From assembly GCF_033042135.1 (NCBI RefSeq), contig NZ_WBXM01000004.1, positions 124,001-188,000 of the forward strand: a stretch of 64,000 nucleotides of DNA. Direction: 5' to 3'. The stretch is from Haloechinothrix sp033042135. GTDB taxonomy: Bacteria > Actinomycetota > Actinomycetes > Mycobacteriales > Pseudonocardiaceae. The notes beneath the pieces were generated by a model, which searched no databases, was not told where the DNA came from, and was given only the letters and a program-made list of their open reading frames with translations. A program made the translations under genes and the position numbers. This document shows, one piece after another, positions 49,047-57,693 of the stretch. The first letter of the stretch is position 1; each line of letters begins with the position of its first letter.

Positions 49047-49739
49047 ATGGAGGTCATGGCTGGCACGTCACCACGGGTCTACGGCGGAGTGGCCGGGCAC
49101 GACCGGCAGGCAGGGCGCAGGGCGCAGCTCATCGAGGCTGGGCTGGAGTTGCTCGGCACCGCCGACGGTGAACCGGGGCTGACCGTGCGCGGGGTGTGCC
49201 GGCAGGCCGGGCTGACGGCGCGCTACTTCTACGAGAACTTCGACGGGCGGGAGGAGCTTGCCGCGGCCGTGTTCGAGCACGTGGTCTCCGGTTTCGCCGA
49301 CGAGACGCTGCGGGCCGTGGAGTCTGCCCCGCCGGATACCCGCTCGAAGCTGCGGGCCGGATTGGGCACCATCGTGCGCACCATCGCCGACGATCCGCGG
49401 CGCGGCAGGCTGCTGTTTTCCCCGGCGCTGAGCACCGTCGGCATGGCGCAGCGCCGCGTCGCCTCCACCCGCATGTTCGCCAGGCTGCTTGTCGGCCAGG
49501 CGCAGCGGCACTACGGCATCCACGACAGCGCTGGGCTCGACCTGGTCGCGGAGTTCCTCGTCGGTGGCCTCGCCCAGACGTTGACCTCCTGGCTCGACGG
49601 CTCGCTCGCGGTGGACCAGGACGGGCTCGTCGACCACTGCGTGGAGCTGTTCCTTGCCGCGGGCGACCCCCGGCTGGCCAGCGACGCCCGGCAGGAAACA
49701 GGCGGCCAAGGCGTGCCGCGTTTCGCGGGCGGAACGTGA
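49047..49739 (+). CDS. TetR family transcriptional regulator
   Basis: 230 residues. The HTH region is QLIEAGLELLGTADGEPGLTVRGVCRQAGLTARYFYENFDGREEL. The C-terminal ligand domain is unassigned. Start choice is open: ATG at 49047 lacks a Shine-Dalgarno but suits a leaderless message, while ATG at 49056 has GGAGGT almost touching it. Between this gene and the divergent MpaB gene lies a palindromic core ATACGTAT (48998-49005) within CTGA-N12-TCAG (48994-49013), a probable operator. Confidence 0.85.
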   Translation: MEVMAGTSPRVYGGVAGHDRQAGRRAQLIEAGLELLGTADGEPGLTVRGVCRQAGLTARYFYENFDGREELAAAVFEHVVSGFADETLRAVESAPPDTRSKLRAGLGTIVRTIADDPRRGRLLFSPALSTVGMAQRRVASTRMFARLLVGQAQRHYGIHDSAGLDLVAEFLVGGLAQTLTSWLDGSLAVDQDGLVDHCVELFLAAGDPRLASDARQETGGQGVPRFAGGT

Positions 49740-49748
49740 TGGTGCGCG

Positions 49749-50417
49749 CTATCCCGCGCCCGTCGCGGACGGCCGGTACTCGAAGCGCCATTCCAGGAAC
49801 CCGCAGTCGAGGCGACGTGCGGCCGTGCCCTTGCTGCGCAACAGCCGGACAGCCTCGAAGGGCAGCGGACAGTACGCGCTCCGGCCATAGGCCACGATGT
49901 CCACCGTGTCGGGGACGGTGTCGATGTCCTGCGGCAGCCGTTCCCACGGTAGGGAGCGCGCGCCCACGATGTGCCCGGCGTCGAACTCGACCGCAGGTCG
50001 CACGTCGAGCACGATGCAACGCCCCCCGCGAAGTTCGGTGAGCAGGTCCGCGCGGGGTAGGGGGGCCATCTCGTCCTCGGCGCAGAGTTGCAGTCGTGCC
50101 CGCTCGGCCGCGGCCAGCCGGGTCAGCGCGAGCTCGCGCAGCGCCACGAACGCGGCGAGCACCTCGTGGCCCGAGATGCTGTAGTAGACGTGAGTCCCGG
50201 ACTTGCGGTTGGTGACCAGCCCGCCGCGATACATGCTCTGCAGGTGCGCCGATGCGGTGGTGGTCTTCAACGACGTCGCCTGCGCCAGGGATTCGACGGT
50301 GCGCTCACCTTGGGCGAGGACCTCGATCAGTTCGAGGCGTTTCGCGCTGGACAGTGCCTTGCCGACCTGGGCGAGCTGGTGGTAGATCGCCTCCGGTGCA
50401 GCCGAGGGCTCGACCAT
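49749..50417 (-). CDS. ArsR family regulator fused to a rhodanese-like domain
   Basis: 222 residues. Residues 1-105 are an ArsR winged helix (SSAKRLELIEVLAQGERTVESLAQATSLKTTTASAHLQSMYRGGLVTNRKSGTHVYY). Residues about 120-215 are a rhodanese fold (GRCIVLDVRPAVEFDAGHIVGARSLPW). In relatives the active loop reads CRGPYC; here it is YGRSAYC, so the first Cys, normally catalytic, is Gly and only the second remains. The domain may sense rather than transfer sulfur. Downstream of the PhnD-like gene on the same strand. Confidence 0.88.
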   Translation of the reverse strand: MVEPSAAPEAIYHQLAQVGKALSSAKRLELIEVLAQGERTVESLAQATSLKTTTASAHLQSMYRGGLVTNRKSGTHVYYSISGHEVLAAFVALRELALTRLAAAERARLQLCAEDEMAPLPRADLLTELRGGRCIVLDVRPAVEFDAGHIVGARSLPWERLPQDIDTVPDTVDIVAYGRSAYCPLPFEAVRLLRSKGTAARRLDCGFLEWRFEYRPSATGAG

Positions 50418-50486
50418 GCGTCCACCGTCTCATGGAGTAGTGGAATACGGTTCGTTCCTGGGTGATGGATACCCCTCCGGGCGCGG

Positions 50487-51332
50487 TTAATCGCTCATCC
50501 AGGTGATGGATCCGTCGGGGCTGTAGAAGCCCTCGGTATCCACAGCGGCCTCCAGGAGCCGGTAGCCGCACGTGCGGCCCCGGCACCACATGAACAGGCC
50601 GAGGAGGTCGAACAGCGGCGTGCACTCTGGATCGGTGTACGACATGGACAGCAGCATCTCGCCGAACCGGTGCACCAGCCTGGGTGGTGCCGCGTCGCTG
50701 ACGGTGAGGTTGGCATGGTCGTACGGCGGGGTGCGGCTCAAAACTCGCGTGCTGCTCGGCGGTAGGGTTCCTTCCCTGGTGAGCAGCAAGTAGTTCAGGT
50801 CGACCATGACCGCCGCGTCGACCTGTCCCGCCAGCAGCGCGCGTGCCGCTTCCCGCTCGCCCGCCGGGTCGTCGCCGTGCAGCCCGACGGCCTCGTCGAA
50901 CTGCCGGATCGCGACGTTCTCGTCCGCCACGAGGCCGGCGGACCGCAGGACGTGCCGTGGTACGAGGTTTGCCTGGGGTGAGTCGGGAGCGCCGAGGCCG
51001 ATGGTGTGCTCGGCGAGCTCGGCGAGCGTGGTGAACGGGGAGTCGTGCCGTACCAGGATGACCGAGGTGACATCCTGATCGGAATCGCGCATGACCAGCG
51101 GCCACACCGTCAGCCCGTGCGTGTCGGCGAGCCGGGCGGAGCGGATCCAAGCGAGCGGGGAGTTCCACGCCGCGTGGATGCGACCGCTCGCGAGCTCCTC
51201 GGCCTGATGCTCGTAGTGCGAGTAGAGCACGAAGTCCAGCGCGATGCCTCGCTTGGCGGCCCAGGCGCGGAGACCGGACCAGACGGTGACCACGTTTGGT
51301 CCGGCAGCGACGGCTCCGAGTAACAGGGCCAT
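50487..51332 (-). CDS. PhnD/SsuA-like substrate-binding-fold protein without signal peptide
   Basis: 281 residues. The periplasmic-binding fold is seen in FVLYSHYEHQAEELASGRIHAAWNSPLAW, VILVRHDSPFTTLAELAEHTIGLG and GQVDAAVMVDLNYL. The N-terminus (MALLLGAVAAGPNVVTVWSGL) is mildly hydrophobic but lacks basic residues and a cleavage motif, so export is doubtful. No ABC permease or ATPase accompanies it. 69 bp upstream of the ArsR-rhodanese gene in the same direction. It may be a cytosolic ligand sensor for an anion such as phosphonate or sulfonate. Confidence 0.7.
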   Translation of the reverse strand: MALLLGAVAAGPNVVTVWSGLRAWAAKRGIALDFVLYSHYEHQAEELASGRIHAAWNSPLAWIRSARLADTHGLTVWPLVMRDSDQDVTSVILVRHDSPFTTLAELAEHTIGLGAPDSPQANLVPRHVLRSAGLVADENVAIRQFDEAVGLHGDDPAGEREAARALLAGQVDAAVMVDLNYLLLTREGTLPPSSTRVLSRTPPYDHANLTVSDAAPPRLVHRFGEMLLSMSYTDPECTPLFDLLGLFMWCRGRTCGYRLLEAAVDTEGFYSPDGSITWMSD

Positions 51333-51569
51333 CGAAGCACCCCCTCAGATGGCTGCGGGTCGGCCTGCTGGGCCGTTCCCGGGCCGGCCGTCTCCCGCCT
51401 GGTAGTGCGGGGAAGCACCGATCCCGCCACCGGATCGCCGCGCTCGCAACGATGCACTATTCCATGGGTCAATGGATAATGTCCACAGTATCTATTAACA
51501 CTGCGTATGTCCAGGACTACTATGTGACACCTCGATATCGGGAGTTCGGCCGATCAGGCGACCTCTCCG

Positions 51570-52151
51570 CTACATCGATGCGGCAGCCGGAAGGTCCGTC
51601 GCGTCGGCGAGTGGCCACCGCGCCGGATCCCGTCCCAGGCGCACCAGTTCTACGACCTGCCAACGGCACCACGGCGATACCTCGCGGGTGCCCGCGAGGA
51701 CGTCGTCGACCAGCGTGGCCCAGTCGACCCAGGCGGCCTCGGCCACCTCGTCGGGATCGGGATCGGGAACGCCGCCGGTGACCGCCCGGAACACCGGACA
51801 CATCTCGTTCTCGACCGTCCCGTCCGCCATCGTTGCGCGGTAGCGGAACCGGGGTAGGACGAGGTCGATGGCGTCGACCTCGAGGCCGAGCTCCTGGCGC
51901 AGCCTGCGGGTGACCCCGGTGGTCAGCGATTCGCCGGGAGCCGGATGCCCGCAGCAGCTGTTGGTCCAGACGCCTGGCCAGGTGCGCTTGTCGTGCGCTC
52001 GCCTGGTGAGCAGGAACCGGCCGCGATCGTCGAAGACGTAGCAGGAGAACGCGAGGTGCAGCGGAGTTCGAGCATTGTGGACAGTGCGCTTGCTCGCGGT
52101 GCCCGTCGCGTTACCGTGCTGATCCAGCAGCACGACCCGTTCCGAACCCAC
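51570..52151 (-). CDS. idi: Isopentenyl-diphosphate delta-isomerase type I
   Basis: 193 residues from the GTG at 52151, which has GGAGG seven bases ahead. Interconverts IPP and DMAPP for isoprenoid synthesis. With this start the catalytic Cys67 in SCCGHP takes the same number as in the E. coli enzyme, and ENEMCPVF near 115-122 supplies the catalytic Glu and metal contact. The Nudix-like fold region PGESLTTGVTRRLRQELGLE is present. An ATG at 52205 is less likely. Confidence 0.93.
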   Translation of the reverse strand: MGSERVVLLDQHGNATGTASKRTVHNARTPLHLAFSCYVFDDRGRFLLTRRAHDKRTWPGVWTNSCCGHPAPGESLTTGVTRRLRQELGLEVDAIDLVLPRFRYRATMADGTVENEMCPVFRAVTGGVPDPDPDEVAEAAWVDWATLVDDVLAGTREVSPWCRWQVVELVRLGRDPARWPLADATDLPAAASM

Positions 52152-52252
52152 CCGCGACCTCCGTGTATCTTGCGCCGGCCCACCCCGAGCGTACCGGGCT
52201 CCCATCGTGACAGGAGCCCGGTACGCTGGCCGCCCTGTCGTGGCGGCGCGCG

Positions 52253-53734
52253 TCACGTGCGGACGCGATCGGCTTCCGCTGTGCTTGCCTCCGGCATGTC
52301 CTCCAGTTCCTTGCCCTTGGTCTCGGCGATCATGCGGGCGACGAACAGGAAGCTCAGCCCGGCACAGGTGGCGTAGAAGCCGTAGGCGAACCCGAGACCG
52401 AGATCGCTCAGCACCGGGAACGTGGTCGAGACCGCGAAGTTCGCCAGCCACTGCGCGGCGGCCGCGACCGCGATCGCGGCGGCGCGGATCCGGTTGTTGA
52501 ACATCTCGCCGAGCAGGATCCACACCACCGGGCCCCAGCTGGCGCCGAAGAACACCACGAAGGCGTTCGCGGCGATCAGCGCCGCAGGCCCGGCCACGGG
52601 GCCGAGGCTGGGCTCGCCGTCCACGACCGGGGCGTTGCCGAACAGCAGGGCCATCGTCGTCAGCGAGACGAACATCCCCGCCGAGCCGACCAGCAGCAGC
52701 GGTTTGCGGCCGATCCTGTCCACCGTGGCGATGGCGATGAAGGTGACCACGATGTTGGTGATGCCGGTGATCGCGCTGATCTGGAACGAGTCGGCCTCGG
52801 TGAAGCCGACCGACTGCCACAGCACCGTCGAGTAGTAGAAGATCACGTTGATGCCGACCAGCTGCTGGAACAACGAGAGCCCGATGCCCACCCAGACGAT
52901 CGGGAGCAGCCCGAGCCGCGGGCCGAGCAGGTCGGACACCCGTGGCGGGCGGTCGGTGCGCAGCGTGGCCCGGATCTCGGCGATGCGTTCCTCGGCTGCC
53001 TCGCCGATGCAGCGGCGCAGCACCGCGGTCGCTTCGGCCACACGTGACTGCGAGACCAGGTACCGCGGGGATTCGGGGATGCGCATGGCCAGCGCTCCGT
53101 AGGCGATGGCGGGCACCAGCTCGGCGAGGAACATCCACCGCCAGGCATCGGCCCCGAACCACAGTGGTTCGGTCGCGCCGCCGGATGTGGTGGCGATGAG
53201 GAAGTTGCTCAGCAGCGCGACGAAGATCCCGATCACGATGGCCAGCTGTTGCAGCGAGCCGAGCCTGCCACGCAGTCGCGCCGGGGCGATCTCGGCGATG
53301 TAGGCGGGTGCGATGACCGACGCCGCACCGACCGCCAACCCGCCGATCACGCGCCAGAACGTCAGGCTCCACACGTCGAAGGCCAGGAACGATCCGATCG
53401 CGCTGGCGCTGAACAGCACACTGGCTAGCAGCATGACCCGGACCCGGCCGTGCCGGTTGGCCAGCGGCCCAGCGAACCACGCACCGACAGCGCAACCGAG
53501 GAGTGCCGAGGCCACCGAGAAACCGAGCAGCAGCGATCCGGGCTCGTAGGTCGCGTCGATCGCACCGACCGCGCCATTAATGACGGCGGTGTCAAAACCG
53601 AAGAGGAAACCGCCGAGGGCGGCGACCCCGGCGATCAGCGCGGAGTACACGGTGTTGCCGGTACTTCCGTTGGGGCCCCCGTTCCCGCCTGCTGGGCCGG
53701 TTGCGGGGTTCTGGCCTGGTCCCATCGTCACCAT
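52253..53734 (-). CDS. Sugar porter family MFS transporter
   Basis: 493 residues, 12 predicted spans. Sugar-porter signatures are all present: GGFLFGFDTAVINGA in TM1, AEIAPARLRGRLGSLQQLAIVIGI, PESPRYLVSQSR between the halves, QQLVGINVIFYYSTV in TM7, DRIGRKPLLLVG and AETKGKELEDM at the end. It moves a sugar or polyol with protons. GAGGTGAGG precedes the ATG at 53734. It is divergent from a ROK regulator, so the imported compound is probably a sugar that releases that repressor. Confidence 0.92.
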   Translation of the reverse strand: MVTMGPGQNPATGPAGGNGGPNGSTGNTVYSALIAGVAALGGFLFGFDTAVINGAVGAIDATYEPGSLLLGFSVASALLGCAVGAWFAGPLANRHGRVRVMLLASVLFSASAIGSFLAFDVWSLTFWRVIGGLAVGAASVIAPAYIAEIAPARLRGRLGSLQQLAIVIGIFVALLSNFLIATTSGGATEPLWFGADAWRWMFLAELVPAIAYGALAMRIPESPRYLVSQSRVAEATAVLRRCIGEAAEERIAEIRATLRTDRPPRVSDLLGPRLGLLPIVWVGIGLSLFQQLVGINVIFYYSTVLWQSVGFTEADSFQISAITGITNIVVTFIAIATVDRIGRKPLLLVGSAGMFVSLTTMALLFGNAPVVDGEPSLGPVAGPAALIAANAFVVFFGASWGPVVWILLGEMFNNRIRAAAIAVAAAAQWLANFAVSTTFPVLSDLGLGFAYGFYATCAGLSFLFVARMIAETKGKELEDMPEASTAEADRVRT

Positions 53735-53917
53735 TGCGGCCTCACCTCGATCGTTGCTGCCGATCTCTGCACGCGTTGCCTCCCGTTGATCCGGTGTCGG
53801 GTCAGCTGTCGGAGAATGCCGGAGCATGTCCGAGGCGTTAACCTAGAAGGGGGATTTGATCGTGTCAATGCTTAATAAGTCAGTTGATCTCGCATAATTT
53901 GTACGTAGATCGAATTA

Positions 53918-55102
53918 ATGGCTATGGTGTGGGACATGCGTCACGGCAGCTCGCTCGAGGACCTGCGGCGCGCCAACCGGGCCAGCATCATCGACACGCT
54001 GGCCACGTCGGGCGCGCTCAGCCGGGCGGATCTCGCCAGGATGACCGGCGTGTCCCGGGCGACCGTGTCGAGCCTGGTGCACGACATGATCCGGGACGGT
54101 GTCGTGGTCGCCGAGCCGGAGCGCGGCACACCGCACAAGGGAGGCAGCGGCAGGCCGCCGGTCTTGCTCCGGCTGGCGCGCACCCCCGGGGTGGTGCTGG
54201 GCGTGGACCTGGGTCACCGCCACATCAGGGTCGCGGTGGCAGAACGCACGTCGCACGTGCGTGCTGAGCGTTTCGCGGACTTCGACGTGGATCACGACGC
54301 CCGGGGAGCGCTCGACACCGCCGCACGGCTGGCTCGGGACGCTCTGGCTGAAGCGGGGCAGACGATCGATGATCTCGTCGGCGTCGGTTTGGGGGTTCCC
54401 GGTCCCGTCGACTGGCGATCCGGCACGATCACGTCCGCGGTGCTGCCTGGCTGGCGCGGCCTGTCCCCTGGCGCCGAGCTGGAACGCCGTATCGGACACC
54501 CCGTATCGGTGGACAACGACGCCTACGCGGGAGCGCTCGGCGAACTCACCCACGGTGCGGCGCGCGGAGTGGATGACGTGATCTACGTGAAGGTCGCGGG
54601 CGGGGTGGGTGCCGGGCTGGTGCTCGGCGGCAAGCTGCACAGAGGAACCTCGGGGATCGCGGGGGAGATCGGGCACGTTCGGGTGCACCCGGATGGTCCG
54701 GTGTGCCGTTGCGGTAGCCGCGGTTGCCTGGAGACGCAGGTCTCCGCGCCGAAGCTGATCGAGTTGCTGCAGCCCGCGCACGAGGAAACGTTGACGGTAC
54801 CCCGTGTGCTGGAACTGGGGCGCGACGGTGATGCCGGGGCAAACCGGGTCCTGGATGACGCGGGCCGCACCATCGGCCGGGTGCTCGCGGACCTGTGCAA
54901 CAGCCTCAACCCCGCGGCCGTGGTCGTCGGCGGCGAAGTGGGGTCTTCAGCAGCGCTCGTCCGCGGTATCCGCGACTCGGTCGACCGCTACGCTCAGCCG
55001 GACGCGGCCGCCGCGTTGCGGGTGGCCACCGGCGAGCTGGGTGATCGCGCGGAGCTCATGGGCGCGCTCGCGCTGGCCCTGCGGGTCGGCGCCGCGGTGT
55101 GA
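53918..55102 (+). CDS. ROK family transcriptional regulator
   Basis: 394 residues. N-terminal winged HTH (RRANRASIIDTLATSGALSRADLARMTGVSRATVSSLVHDMI), then a ROK sugar-kinase-like domain: GVDLGHRHIRVAVAE, GVGLGVPGPVDWRSG, VDNDAYAGALGE, and the zinc motif CRCGSRGCLE. NagC/XylR/Mlc-type repressors of this kind control sugar uptake. Starts at 53918, 53924 and 53936 are all possible. The AT-rich gap 53840-53917 contains repeated TTGATC and probably the operator for this gene and the divergent transporter. Confidence 0.9.
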   Translation: MAMVWDMRHGSSLEDLRRANRASIIDTLATSGALSRADLARMTGVSRATVSSLVHDMIRDGVVVAEPERGTPHKGGSGRPPVLLRLARTPGVVLGVDLGHRHIRVAVAERTSHVRAERFADFDVDHDARGALDTAARLARDALAEAGQTIDDLVGVGLGVPGPVDWRSGTITSAVLPGWRGLSPGAELERRIGHPVSVDNDAYAGALGELTHGAARGVDDVIYVKVAGGVGAGLVLGGKLHRGTSGIAGEIGHVRVHPDGPVCRCGSRGCLETQVSAPKLIELLQPAHEETLTVPRVLELGRDGDAGANRVLDDAGRTIGRVLADLCNSLNPAAVVVGGEVGSSAALVRGIRDSVDRYAQPDAAAALRVATGELGDRAELMGALALALRVGAAV

Positions 55103-55650
55103 GCCGGTCGGGGGTGAGGCGTTCGGCTATGACGTGGACATCGGCAAGCAGCGCGGACGGTGCCTGGTCAAGATCGAGTGCGTGCTGGTGGATGTCGATA
55201 CCCGCGTGCTTCACGCGGTGCGAGCCGTGCGGCGCAGTGCCCTTGGCATACACGAGATGCCCCTCCTGCAGGTTCAACGCCGTGCAGTAGGCGAGCATCT
55301 GGTACAAGTCCGCGTCGGGAAACCCTTCGGGTCGCTCTGCCTTGTACTTGGCGTCGGCTACGGCCAGCGGCGTCCCATCTGCGGCGTACTGAACCAAGTC
55401 GGGGACCACGCGTACCGCGTCGCGCTCGTCGAGGTGGTGGGTAGCCTGCATGACGCAGTGGCTGGCCAGCGCGTCGCGGAGCGCGACGGTGACGAAGTCC
55501 TCGAAGACCGTCGCGAGGTTGAACAGGAAGCCGTTCACTGTCACGGAACTTCTGACTGCCGTTGGCGCCCATCTCCTCCAGCAGCTGACCTCTGGCGACC
55601 GGGCCACCATGGGGCAGGCGGAGCTGGAACTCGGGATACTTGCTGGACAT
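55056..55650 (-). pseudogene. McrC C-terminal fragment joined to an unrelated start
   Basis: In one frame VTVNGFLFNLATVFEDFVTVALRD ... VVPDLVQYAADGTPLAVADAKYKAERPEGFPDADLYQMLAYC is the PD-(D/E)xK nuclease end of McrC, the cutting subunit of McrBC. The N-terminal two thirds are gone. The start at 55650 (MSSKYPEFQLRLPHGGPVARG, unrecognised) is in a different frame, and there is no McrB. The fragment runs into the end of the ROK gene, overlapping it by 47 bases. Non-functional relic of a restriction system. Confidence 0.8.
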
Positions 55651-55749
55651 CGCCGCCCCTCGTTGGTTGGACGATCACCGCAGGCTGCCCGAACCGTGCC
55701 CACGCACTGAGCCAGCGCGGACCGGTCGACGCACTATCTCGCGAGTAGG

Positions 55750-56814
55750 TTATCTCGAGTCAGCATGGGCAAGCTCTTGATTGAGCCAGCCATGGTCTTC
55801 CAGCTGTCGCCATGCCGCCTCGATATGGGCGGGCTCGAACAATGCGCTCTTTCGATGCGTCCACCGGCGTATGTGCTCGATGGCCGCCGTTCGATCCGCA
55901 TGCTCGTGGGTGCACACCCAGTGCACGCTGGAAAGCAGCTCCATGCCGTAGGCGGACTCGAAGCCACCGGTCAGTTCCAACACCCGTTCGATACGGCGCT
56001 CGGTCTCCGGGTGTTCAGCCAGGGCGCCGGCTGCCTCGTCGTCTGCGCCGGGAAGAACCCGGAGTGGTTCAGACTCCTGCACCAGCTGACTGCCATCACC
56101 GAAGCCGACGAGATAATGACCCTCGATCTTATTCAGGACATGTCGCAGGTTGTCGGCATACGGACCATAGATATGTTTGGTGAAGTTCAGCCGCAGTGGC
56201 TCCCCAGCCAATTGCAGGAAGTACATGAGCTTCTGAACTTCGATCAGTGACACGCCGGTTGCCCGCATACTATAAAGACTGAGGATTCTGATCAGCGCGG
56301 CGCGCCCAGGAGTCATCTTGGGCCGGTCGGTAGCCGTTGGCATCGCGGTTGCGCTGGGGGTTTTCTCGGGCGGGTAAAGCAGCACATCAACCTCCGATAC
56401 CCGCGTCATGGCCTTGCGTATGCGTGGCTCAACTTCCGACCATCGGAGACCGCCCTGCCCGCACCCGAGAGGCGGAATCGCAATCGACGTGATGTCGAGC
56501 TCTCGAATGACCCTGACAAGGTCGTTGAGTCCTTGCTCGATGTCACCGAGACGGGACTTCGCGCGCCAATGCCGTTTCGTAGGGAAGTTGATCACGAAGC
56601 GAGGTCCCGTGAGTGCTTGCGACCGCCACACATGCACACGGCCGAGGTCGATCTCGCCCGCCTGCACCGCGCGCTTGTAGTCCTCGAACATCTCTGGGAA
56701 CGCACGGCGGAACTGCAAGGCGATGCCCTTGCCCATCACGCCGACGGTGTTGACCGTGTTCACCAGCGCGTCGGCGTCCGCTTGTAGCAGGTTTCCTTGC
56801 GCTTCCGTGATCAT
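55750..56814 (-). CDS. darG: DarG, macrodomain antitoxin (DNA ADP-ribosylglycohydrolase)
   Basis: 354 residues from the ATG at 56814 (a GTG at 56829 is in frame). Residues 1-155 are a macrodomain: GNLLQADADALVNTVNTVGVMGKGIALQFRRAFP, RFVINFPTKRHWRAKS and the loop IPPLGCGQGGLRWSEV. The C-terminal part (SLIEVQKLMYFLQLAGEPLRLNFTKHIYGPYADNLRHVLNKIEGHYL) is the domain that binds DarT. DarG strips ADP-ribose from thymidine bases and holds the toxin. It sits right after the frameshifted darT and appears intact. Confidence 0.92.
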   Translation of the reverse strand: MITEAQGNLLQADADALVNTVNTVGVMGKGIALQFRRAFPEMFEDYKRAVQAGEIDLGRVHVWRSQALTGPRFVINFPTKRHWRAKSRLGDIEQGLNDLVRVIRELDITSIAIPPLGCGQGGLRWSEVEPRIRKAMTRVSEVDVLLYPPEKTPSATAMPTATDRPKMTPGRAALIRILSLYSMRATGVSLIEVQKLMYFLQLAGEPLRLNFTKHIYGPYADNLRHVLNKIEGHYLVGFGDGSQLVQESEPLRVLPGADDEAAGALAEHPETERRIERVLELTGGFESAYGMELLSSVHWVCTHEHADRTAAIEHIRRWTHRKSALFEPAHIEAAWRQLEDHGWLNQELAHADSR

Positions 56815-56833
56815 GAGTAGTCGCCCCACAAGG

Positions 56834-57468
56834 TTAGTAATACCACGCGGGTCTGACAGCCACCGTTGCTTCGACCCCGACCGATGAGAGTATCTCCTGA
56901 GCTCGGCGTGCGCATGCCGGGCTTTGTGCGCTGACTTCCTGGAACGCGTGCCAGGGTACTCGCCGATGGACCAGGCACTCAGCCATTCGGCGCTCCTTGC
57001 GGTCTGGTTCGGCGTCCGTGTTGTTCCACCATGTGGCCGCCATCAACTCCCAATCGACGAGGTCATCCAGGCGGGTCAGTTCGTTGGTGACCTCGGCATA
57101 GGCGATCGTCGCATTCCGGTCGGTGAAGATCGGTCGTATGCCGAGCTCTACCAGCCGCTCGATGGTCGTGGTGAGGTAGACAAGCTGGCCGCAGCCGCCG
57201 TCGTAGGTCGGCACACCGTCGCGATGAATCACGAACATCATCGGGCTACGCGGCGCGTAGTAGAAGGGAACGTAATCGGCGACGACACCTCCCGGGGAAT
57301 CCGTACCGCTGTTGACCTGCGACGATCCTTGATGTTCATGTGACCGACTTCAGCACGGAGGAGGCCGCTTCCCTGGATGGCCGAGTCAGCGAGCAAGCCG
57401 CGGCGTGCGATCTCGGCGAGGTGGTCGACATGCGTGAAGTGGTAAAGCGTCGTCGGCTGTGGTCGCAC
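56834..57468 (-). pseudogene. darT: DarT DNA ADP-ribosyltransferase toxin, interrupted by a frameshift
   Basis: First part from a GTG at 57468: LYHFTHVDHLAEIARRGLLAD ... MNIKDRRRSTAV. Second part in another frame from about 57290: DYVPFYYAPRSPMMFVIHRDG, GCGQLVYLTTTIERLVELG, TDRNATIAYAEVTNEL. The switch is at the run 57294-57297 (CCCC on the coding strand); one added C gives a 212-codon gene of normal length. All DarT landmarks survive, so the break is recent, a sequencing error, or a phase-variable tract. darG follows four or more bases later. Confidence 0.88.
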
Positions 57469-57527
57469 AGAGCCCCCTCACTATCGAACCGGATGATGTG
57501 CGTCGTGATCCGGCGCAGTACTGAGCG

Positions 57528-57692
57528 CACAAGTGTAGTTCTCACCTTGCGTACCTCCTCGTGCCCAACGTGTCACTGCCGACCATCGGAGTCGACGTCT
57601 GCTACGCGAGACGGCCACGCACACACTTGCGCAAGTGTTACCTTCTTGAAGTGCTGATTTAGCACATCAAGTGCTGGCCATGAGGTGACACT
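57528..57692. promoter_or_regulatory. Operator cluster between darT and the XRE-ImmA gene
   Basis: The motif CAAGTGT or its complement recurs: CACAAGTGT (57528), a perfect 16-bp palindrome ACACTTGCGCAAGTGT (57623-57638), an 11-bp inverted repeat CTTGAAGTGCT/AGCACATCAAG (57645-57671, one mismatch), TCAAGTGCT (57668) and ACACTTG at 57688. Likely autoregulatory binding sites of the XRE domain, which may also govern darTG. Confidence 0.7.
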
Positions 57693-57693
57693 T

